NCBI GenBank assembly: GCA_022385755.1 | Contig: MU278349.1 | Location: 1,488,001 to 1,552,000 of the forward strand | Length of the DNA stretch: 64,000 nt | Direction: 5' to 3' | Source: Trametopsis cervina | Taxonomy: Eukaryota > Basidiomycota > Agaricomycetes > Polyporales > Irpicaceae | Part shown: piece after piece, positions 56,316 through 64,000 of the stretch | Layout of the letters: every line of letters begins with the position of its first letter | Numbering within the stretch: position 1 is the stretch's first letter | Program-made: the position numbers and the translations under genes | Notes under the pieces: model-generated | Told to the model about the DNA's origin: nothing | Seen by the model: the letters and a program-made list of their open reading frames with translations, nothing else | Databases searched by the model: none

Positions 56316-59300
56316 TCAGCTGCCGAATCGCGCGCGCCTGCTGGACACGGCCGACAGCGCACTGGGAGCCTTCGCGAGTTTCTTGGGAGCCTGGGAAGAC
56401 GACGGTTCGCCCATGCTCATGCCCACGCCCTTGCGCCTCGTCGTTAACGAGCCCCCGCCTGCGCGCGATGGCTTGTTCATGCCCGTCACCGCTGACGCGC
56501 GTCCCGTGCCGACGTTCCGCATGCTGCCCTCTGCGCGAGCCCATTTCTCCTGGCGTGCGATGTCGGCGGAGTTGTCGCCGCGTCGGTGTTGCTGCAGACG
56601 AGTGTAAGCTCAGTATGTATGAAGCACGGAGATAAGAGGGTGGGAAGAGCGACGACGTACGTGGAGAAGATCCCATTCGATCTGGGTGGACACACTTCCA
56701 CCCTGTGCGGGCTTCCTGCTGGTTGTGATGACCTCCCTGACACGGACTTCTTCCTCCATGTCATCGTCGTCAGCGTTCACCCAGTCCAAGTCGTCCACAT
56801 CAATGGTCTCGACAGTCTGGGAGCACACATTTCACGTTAGTTAGCCACGACGGGAGATTGTTAGTATAGACTGACTTCTTCTCCCCTCGCGGCTCTCTGC
56901 AGTTGTTGGCGCAAAGCCGTCGTCGTAACAACTTCTTGTTCCTCGTTCTCCTCGTTCTCATTAGCCTCGTCCTCTTCGTCGTCCATCGCACTACCATTGG
57001 TGAGGGTAAGTTCCACCTCCTCTTGCTCCAGGTGTGCAAACTCGTTCTCCTCGTCGTCTATCCGATATGCAGCCGCAAATGCTCTCGTCTCTGGGTTCTT
57101 CTCTGCATAGGCTATCAGTAAAACGCACTTTGTTCGGCCACCAAAACCACTTACCAATTGCTTCCAGAGTGTCGCCATCAATCCTACGTTTCTTCGCCAT
57201 CCGTTCTCTCGCCCGCTTCGCCTCCCAATCCTCGTCATCACTCTCATCATCATCGAAGTCCAGCAGATTATTCCGCCGCTTAATTCTCAACTTGCCCTCC
57301 GCCGCATCCCTCGCGATCTTCTCCTCAGCAGCATCGTCTATCGCCCGATGCTCCTGCACCTTCTCCAATACCTTCTCCTCGTTCAGCGTCGCATCGTCCA
57401 TCGTAGCATCGTCCACCAGGCCCTCCAACACACGGTCCTGGTCCTCTCCATCGGCCTCCTCCTCCTCGTCCTTCTTCTTGGCGGGGCCGAACCCGAACGC
57501 AGCGTCCTCGTCTGACTCTTCGGCCTCCCCCTGGACGAACTCATTCTTCTCCAGCCTCTTCTTCTCAAACAGAGGAGCCTTGATGCGCACAGGCTTGCGT
57601 CCGAGCACATCGAATGCGTTCCTCGGTTTCACGGGGCTGGGTGACGGACTCGAGCGGTACCCGCCTGCTTGGTCCGGTGTCCGGCTGCGTCTTCTCAGTC
57701 GTTTAGGCTTCAGGATCTCCTCGTCTTCATCGTCCTCGTCTTCAGTCATCCTGCTAAGGGCGATGGTACTCAGGGGTTGTCGGGAAACAGATGAGCCTAT
57801 GGCCGTGAATGCTGGTGATGTAGGAGAAGAGGGAGGTTTCGTCTGTGTCAGGAAGCTGTAGAGCAACACTGGTGAGTGCGAAAGGTCTGACTGCTAATCG
57901 ATAGGACACATACCCGTGCTTGTTGACGTACAGCTCTGCGTTTCCCCCAGGACGGTCGGATGCCATACGGTCACCTACGACATACTCCTGCTCCTTCTCG
58001 AAGATCTCATCCGCCTGCTGCAACAACTTCTCGTCTACCTCAAGGGCTGGCTGGAGACTCGGTCCCAGAGTCAACTCGAAAGCCTGTGTTGCAGCTTTAC
58101 GAGGGCTCGCCAGGTTTGCTGCGTCCTATGGGCATACTGATCAACCCTATAAGTATACAGATGCTCCGAAATAACAAACCTTGGCTGGTGTCATGAACTG
58201 CGAGAAGCCGGCTCCTGATCTGTTTAGTTGCAGAGGTGCAGGAGAGTCCGCAGGAGCCTTTCCCGAGGCACCAAAGAACTGCGATAGACCGCCGCCGGTT
58301 TGACGTATCACAGCAGCTGGTTCCAGCGAGAAGGAAGGGCTCCCAAAACTGAGCTTCTGAGCTTCCTCGTCATCGTCGAAGAATGCACTCAAGCCCTTGC
58401 CCTTCCCAGATGATCCACCAAGCTGAAGTGGAACGATGGACTGTGACGCCGATGGTCGAGGGGACTTCGTAGGTGTTCGCTGAACCAGGGAACGTTTGGT
58501 CGCAGGGCTCAGGAAAACGTCGTCGTCGTCATCGCCTGCAGGAAGCTCTTGTAATGGGAGGCGTTCCTCATCGAGAGATATCATACCTGCAGGTCTAGCA
58601 GACGATGAAGAGGCTGTGCGCCTTAGACCCTGCGAGAAGAATGTACCACTAGCTGCACCGAGGGCGCTGAGAGGAGACACAATCGTGGAGGAGCTCTGGC
58701 TTGCGATCGCAGTGTTCTCCTTGTCTTCGCCTCTGTCAAACATCAGTCGTGCATCGTTCTCTTTGTCTGTTCCTTCTTCAGGGCGTTCCTCTATCGACGA
58801 GAAAGAGCCACGATGGTTCAACACGGGCTGTGCAACTCCCAGGTGGGACGAAGATTCGAGGGTCAGTGAGGAGGCTGCGACGAGTACACGCCCGGTGGTG
58901 AGCAGGGGAGCGTCGTCTTCGTCGTCGGAGTTGATGACCTGTGCGAGACGACGGCCAACTGGACGCGGCTTCATCTGTACGTTTTCGTCGTTCTCGTCAT
59001 TATCCTCGTCAAGGTGGTCAAAATCGTCGTCGTCAGTGGCGATAGGGAGTTCGTGAGGCCCCTCGCTAGACTCTCCGTCGGTCAAGTCTTGGTGCACCTT
59101 GACATCGGATTCAGGCGTCCAGTCGCTATCGCCTTCGTCGTCTTGACCCTCATCATCGCCGTCCGAGCTAAGCTCTCTGGTGTTCTCGAGACCCTTGCGC
59201 ACGAGCATCTCAAGGGCATTCGCTTTGTCCACCTCCGGCAGCTGGTCGCGACGTAGTCCCACCTTCTTATAGAACTCGGCTTCCTTCTGCGCGGTGAGCT

Positions 59301-61177
59301 CTCTGCTCTGCTTCTCAGACGCGTTGAGGAGCATCTTGTTGAGCTCGTTCGCATTGACCCGTGCGTTGTCCCGCTCTTTACCCTTCCGCGAGTTGGCGTG
59401 GAGGTCTGCGGCGAACGCAGGCACGGCGGCAGCAACAAGGAGTTGCAAGTCTTTCTTCCCTCTGCGTAATGGTGTGCCCTTTGTCGGGGAACGGATTAAG
59501 CTGGCCTTTCCGGCGTGCATGAGTTGTTTCTGCCGGCCAACGGATTCCCCCAGGTGCTTCGCTTTCCTCATCCGCCTGTCCTTCTCTTCCTCGTCAGCTA
59601 CAGCATGCATATCGTCATAAACTACCTCGAGATCGCTGTCGTCCTCATCTGCGTGACGCTGAGCATTCTTCTGGATGTATTGCAGTTTGGCCTCCTGAAG
59701 CTTCTTGCGCGTGTCCACCTGCTCTCGCTTCTTCTGATCCTGTTGCAACATCTGGCCGACGTCAGGCATCTCCTCATCCTCATCCGATGATTCTGCAGGC
59801 GGAGGTAGTCCCCCGTCGAGAAGGCCATTCGACTGGAAGACATCGTCTTGGATCGCAGGGGCTGATCGCGGACGCTCTGCTTCATCCCCTGCACCGCCCA
59901 GTAGCCCACTTGGCACAAATGCTGCATGCCTGGAATGAGTGCCCCTCGGGGGTGTTCGTGGACGAAGGATTGAGGGTTTCGCAGTGAACGCAGTGAGCGG
60001 CGGACGGCTAGGTGAAGAAGAGAATGGCTGTATGGGGTCAGAAGGCGGTCCCACCTGGTCTCCAGGTATACTTTCGTTGTGATCTCGGGTTCGCCAACCG
60101 CTCCTGTGCACAAGTTAGGGCCCGTGTGTTATAAAATGTACATCGTGGCGTACGATAGTTTCTCAAATAGCGAGGAAATCCTGAGTTTATTCTCAGCACG
60201 AGGGAGACTAGCCCGCTGCTCTGCCTTGATACGCGCTGTAGCCTTCTGGGTCTCTAGCAATTCCTTCTTTGAAGGAGCCTGGAACGGTCTCCCCCTTAGC
60301 GTCGCACTAGATGATCGCAGAGTACACTGACCTTCATCCGTTTCTCTTTAGTCGCTCGTGTAGCCCTAGTCCTACCCTGCGGTCGGCTTGTGCTCGCAGT
60401 TGGCAATGTATCAGAGTCTTCATCCTCCATAGACTTATGCCGTTCTCTGCCTTTCCCTTTATCCTTCGAGCCTACAGGTCGCATCTCTTGGGATGTAGGA
60501 GGTGTCGGTGAGGAATGACTATCAGGGGTATTGATAGGATGTAAAGCACTAGGGGATGTTTGTGGGGATGTTTGAGCAATGGGCCGGCTGCTGGACTCCT
60601 GGTCTGAACCACTGGCTTGTCGCACACGCCTGGTAATACGGCGAGTGGATGATGAATCTGAGGGACTTCTGTCTGCAATGAACCGCGAAGGACTTGTATG
60701 GACTACTGGAACAATGTGGACGCGACTTTTTGAGACAGGTTTGGACGCGTCGCGTTTTGACAAAAGGCCGTCTTCGTGCTTAAGTGCAGTTGTGGCCTCG
60801 TCGGCCACATCCTCCATGTCAAACTGCTCGTCAATCCGAGCGAGATCGTCCTTCAGGTCGCGTCGAACGTATCTTGCATGGCCGATATCTTCATCCATAT
60901 CGTCGTCTTCGTCGGCATCAGCGTGAGCAGCCTCGTCGCGAGAGTTGTCGTCGTCGTCATTATAGGACGTGTCACCAACGCCGAGATCGTCTGAGCTTGG
61001 CGGGAGATCGTAGAGAGATATCGAATGTGTGGGACTTATGTTGCTGAGACTTGGACTGGGGGCGGTAAAAGAGGCATCGGCAAAGGGAGTTTCTACCACA
61101 GAAGGCTCGCGTGGCTTGCGCTTTCCATATGTTCGCACCGCTCGCGTCACCTTGGGGGATGGGCTGGGAGAGTCCAT
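56316..61177 (-). CDS. MRC1: Mrc1/claspin-like mediator of the replication checkpoint
   Basis: A replication-fork adaptor that passes the stalled-fork signal from Mec1/ATR to the effector kinase and supports fork speed. The protein has about 1,500 residues and is largely disordered and acidic. The N-terminus is MDSPSPSPKVTRAVRTYGKR. Later come APSKKELLETQKATARIKAE, LQQDQKKREQVDTRKKLQ, KANALEMLVRKGLENTRELS and SGKGKGLSAFFDDDEEAQ. The Mrc1-like domain lies around AFELTLGPSLQPALEVDEKL to LRIKRRNNLLDFDDDESDDE and AKKRRIDGDTLEAIGKNPE. Many S/TQ and SP/TP sites are scattered through it. Exons join across short introns in consistent phase (for example KRMK to APSKKE; MTPAK to DAANLASP). ATG 61177 is preferred over an in-frame ATG at 61333. 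Three ACGCGT boxes lie upstream. Confidence 0.9.
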
Positions 61178-62167
61178 GGGGGTGAGGACGAAGAGAGGGA
61201 GATGAGAAAGTGGTCGACAACGACCACGCGTATGTGATATGGCAAGGTCGCCGTCGATGATGTCCGGCTCGCCACGTTCGGGCGCTGAAATGTGCTGTAC
61301 CAGGGGATGTGATGTGCCGAACGCGTCGGTCACAAGACGTCACACGCGTCGGACGGGAATACACGCATCACGTGGGCGCGTTATGCGAACCTTATGCCAG
61401 TGCGACTAACGCGCATCGTCGCTGAGACCTCAGATGCGAAGGTCGGGTTGAGGTAGTAACTATTATATTGAGTGACAACACGCAGCCACATCCTAATAGT
61501 ATCCGTAGAGATCGCATCATCTAGTAATGGGGGACTCTATCGCAGACAGTACGCTCTTCCTGTCGCTACTGACAGCGTTGCAAGAGTGTCGAAGTAGCGT
61601 AGAGAGTGACATAGCCCTTCTCGGCTGGGTGCAAAGGAGATACCAAGAGTCAAAGTCGAAGACATCTTCAGCAGTCTTCCAAAGAATCAGGGCTGAGGTC
61701 ATCTTCGGTGGTCTTCCTGTGCCCGTGGGCCATCCCGCCATATCACACGACTAAGATGGTTGTTGTGCAATTAAGGTGGAATTTGAGCCTAGTAGCAGAC
61801 GTAAGACCTCGAAGGGTTACGTGTGGTAGGAGGCAACTGCGGTAGAGTTGACCAGATTGGAGTGATGCTAAACTTGCAAGCTCAAAGCTAGATCATGGAA
61901 ATTCGTGCAGAATGGTCGGAACTCAGGCCAAAGATCGAAGGGCTGAGCTCAGAGGAACTTCATTGTCAAGAGGCAGCGTGCGCCGGCGGATAGACATCCT
62001 GGAGAGGTTGTGGGAATGCAGCACATTAGACGCTGATATTATTTAAGGAAAGTGAAAATTTTCCATTTTTGGATGAACTGTACAGTACCACAGCCACATC
62101 ATCGGGTCAGAATGTTTTGGTCGCTATTAGCGCCTGCATATCCTCCCCACCCTCAAGACCCTTCAAG
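61178..62167. other. Divergent MRC1/RPL3 intergenic region
   Basis: A 990-bp region between divergent genes. Besides the ACGCGT boxes it holds a 75-codon plus frame (61527-61754) without recognisable domain. A pyrimidine-rich stretch lies just before the RPL3 ATG (CCTCCCCACCCTC near 62140). No RNA gene was recognised. Confidence 0.45.
61226..61349. promoter_or_regulatory. ACGCGT (MCB-like) boxes upstream of MRC1
   Basis: ACGCGT occurs at 61226-61231, 61321-61326 and 61344-61349, that is 49, 144 and 167 bp before the MRC1 ATG. GGGCGCGTT follows near 61375. MRC1 is an S-phase gene, and the same boxes occur at RNR2 in this window, so shared MBF-type G1/S control is likely. Confidence 0.65.
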
Positions 62168-63670
62168 ATGAGGTGAGTATGCTCGGATTTCATGCACAAC
62201 AGCTGTAACTGACTATTTCCTCCAGTCACCGTAAGGTTCGTTTTTCAAACGGCCGAAAATGATGCAGTATAGCGGAAACTGACTTCACTATAGTACGAAG
62301 CCCCCCGTCACGGTTCGCTTGGTTTCCTCCCCCGTAAGCGTGCGGCGCGCCACCGCGGAAAGGTCAAGGCCTTCCCCAAGGTACGAAAGAGCGAATTGGT
62401 TGAAAGGATCGCAACTTAACACCCTGGATGTGAATCAGGATGACCCCAAGAAGCCCGTTCACTTGACTGCTGTTTTGGGTTACAAGGCTGGTATGACCCA
62501 CGTTGTTCGTGACCTTGACCGTCCTGGCTCCAGTGCGTATTCACTCTAATAATGAGATACAAGTCTGGTGCTAATATTTTCACTCAGAGATGCACAAGCG
62601 TGAAGTCGTTGAGGCTGTCACCATTATCGAGACACCGCCTATGGTTGTCGTTGGTGTTGTTGGATACGTTGAGACTCCCCGTGGCCTGCGCACACTCACA
62701 ACCGTCTGGGCTTCGCATCTTTCCGATGAGCTCAAGCGTCGCTTCTACAAGAACTGGTACCGCTCGAAGAAGAAGGCCTTTACCCGCTACGCCAAGAAGC
62801 ACTCCGAGAACGGTGGCAAGTCCATCGCTCGTGAGCTTGAGCGTATCCGCAAGTACTGCACCGTCGTCCGTGTCCTCGCCCACACCCAGATCCGCAAGAC
62901 CGGTCTCACCCAGAAGAAGGCGCACCTCATGGAGATCCAGGTTAACGGTGGCTCCGTCGCGGACAAGGTCGAGTACGCCCACGGCCTCTTCGAGAAGCCG
63001 ATACCCGTCAGCACTGTCTTCGAGCAGGATGAGGTTATCGATGTCATTGCCGTCACCAAGGGTCACGGATTTGAGGGTGTTACCCACCGTTGGGGAACCA
63101 AGAAGCTTCCTCGTAAGACCCACAAGGGTCTCCGCAAGGTCGCTTGTATCGGTGCATGGCATCCTTCGAAGGTCATGTTCTCGGTTGCCCGTGCTGGTCA
63201 AAGTATGTCACATCCTTCTCGTACATTTGTCACGCGCTGATCTCGCTGCGTAGACGGCTACCATCACCGTACCGAGCTCAACAAGAAGATCTACCGTATC
63301 GGTGCCGGAGAGGATGAGGGCAATGCTTCGACTGAGTCCGACATCACCAAGAAGACCATCACACCCATGGGTGGCTTCCCCCACTACGGTATCGTCAAGA
63401 ACGACTACCTCATGCTCAAGGGTTCGATACCGGGTACCAAGAAGCGTGTGATCACACTCCGCAAGTCGCTTATGGTCCACACTTCTCGTCGTGATCTTGA
63501 GAAGGTCCAGCTCAAGTTCATCGATACCTCCTCGAAGTTCGGTGTAAGTCTTGCTCTATCTTGCCTCGATATGGATAGGCAGCTGATTCGTTATCTCTCT
63601 ATAGCACGGTGCTTTCCAGACATTCGAAGAAAAGGCCTCGTTCTTGGGAACGCTCAAGGCCCGGGCATAG
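62168..63670 (+). CDS. RPL3: 60S ribosomal protein L3 (uL3)
   Basis: A core large-subunit ribosomal protein near the peptidyl-transferase centre. Exon 1 is only ATGAG (62168-62172), exon 2 is a 10-nt microexon (62226-62235), and exon 3 starts at 62294. Together they give [20 protein letters not shown], identical in pattern to the yeast uL3 start. The rest shows [60 protein letters not shown], the W-loop [20 protein letters not shown] (with the histidine that is methylated in yeast), [36 protein letters not shown] and a terminal [20 protein letters not shown]. The stop is at 63668. Length (about 390) is standard. Confidence 0.97.
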
Positions 63671-63935
63671 TTACTTGTATCATCTACCACTCTCGCTGTC
63701 ACAGCACCGTTTTGTCGTTAGGCCTCATGCCATCTTCCACGCCTTTGCTATGCCACATACTGTCAATGCTACCAGTCATATTGTAAGTCTTGTGATATTC
63801 ACGCAAAAGTGGAATTGCTCCGTGAGTAAGTTACACTCAGTACAGTGGCGGGCTGTTACTACAAGAATTCCGTGTGTAGGGTGTGAGGTATAAATACGAG
63901 AGACGGAAGCCAGGTAAAGCTGTAAAGTCCATTAC

Positions 63936-64000
63936 TCATGATGCTGGATGTTCATCCTTAGCGGCGATTTTCTCTAGTTCCCTCTTCTTCATGTCTTTCA
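63936..64000 (-). CDS. C-terminal end of an unidentified gene running off the window
   Basis: On the minus strand the edge reads in frame as KDMKKRELEKIAAKDEHPAS followed by a stop at 63936. The charged, helical composition suits a protein C-terminus, and the position (convergent to RPL3) suits a gene. Only 20 codons are visible, so no family can be named and chance is not excluded. Confidence 0.35.
   Translation of the reverse strand, partial: KDMKKRELEKIAAKDEHPAS

Noticed and set aside
57034..57861. 275-codon plus-strand frame rich in Ser/Leu
   Set aside because: It is the antisense shadow of acidic, Lys-rich MRC1 coding sequence; the minus frame joins into the Mrc1 domain.
61527..61754. 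75-codon frame upstream of RPL3
   Set aside because: No family, a same-size frame on the other strand, and promoter-like context.

Overview
The window is nuclear DNA of a filamentous basidiomycete, most likely an Agaricomycete. Nearly every gene is cut by many short introns (about 45-75 bp, GT...AG). Genes lie close together on both strands, base composition is balanced, and the protein families are fungal (Slh1, Prp5, Mrc1, Vma21, Loa1/Vps66, Fre-type reductase). There is no operon logic and no sign of a prokaryotic or viral segment. Exon chains were joined by eye, so individual splice sites carry some uncertainty, while gene identities are mostly firm.

Layout. 1-3.9 kb: 3' part of an SLH1/ASCC3-like tandem helicase whose second cassette is degenerate and cut short. 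4.0-5.95 kb: a kynurenine-aminotransferase-type PLP enzyme (-). 5.95-10.57 kb: a 4.6-kb stretch with no supportable gene. 10.6-12.9 kb: ferric reductase. 13.3-17.2 kb: an ankyrin-DysF-FYVE-RING protein. 17.4-20.0 kb (-): an uncharacterised acidic protein and the proteasome regulator PI31. 20.2-23.8 kb: splicing helicase PRP5. 24.6-26.8 kb: an MFS transporter.

27.6-34.2 kb is a nuclear-pore/mRNA-export neighbourhood: NSP1 (-), an intron-containing tRNA-Cys (+), SUS1 (+) and NUP82 (-). NUP82 shares a promoter with RNR2 (34.5-36.0 kb), which carries ACGCGT (MCB-like) boxes. Then come VMA21 (-), ALG8 (+), IMP4 (+), aspartyl aminopeptidase (-) and UTP12/DIP2 (+). IMP4 and UTP12 both act in the small-subunit processome. 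46.4-51.7 kb: a secreted double-psi beta-barrel protein (-), a Cys/Met-metabolism PLP enzyme (+) and a two-RRM SR-like protein (+). 52.0-55.7 kb: a Loa1/Vps66-like acyltransferase (-), a doubtful small membrane ORF (+) and a NAA38-like LSM protein (-). 56.3-61.2 kb: checkpoint mediator MRC1/claspin (-), also with ACGCGT boxes upstream. 62.2-63.7 kb: ribosomal protein L3 (+). The right edge holds the C-terminus of an unidentified gene (-).

No exotic defence or mobile system is visible. The most interesting signals are in gene structure: an apparent 3-nt microexon that completes the FYVE motif, a 3-nt first coding exon (just ATG) in IMP4 with an upstream ORF whose stop forms across the splice junction, 5-nt and 10-nt exons in RPL3, the ANK-DysF-FYVE-RING architecture, and the decayed second helicase cassette of the SLH1-like protein.
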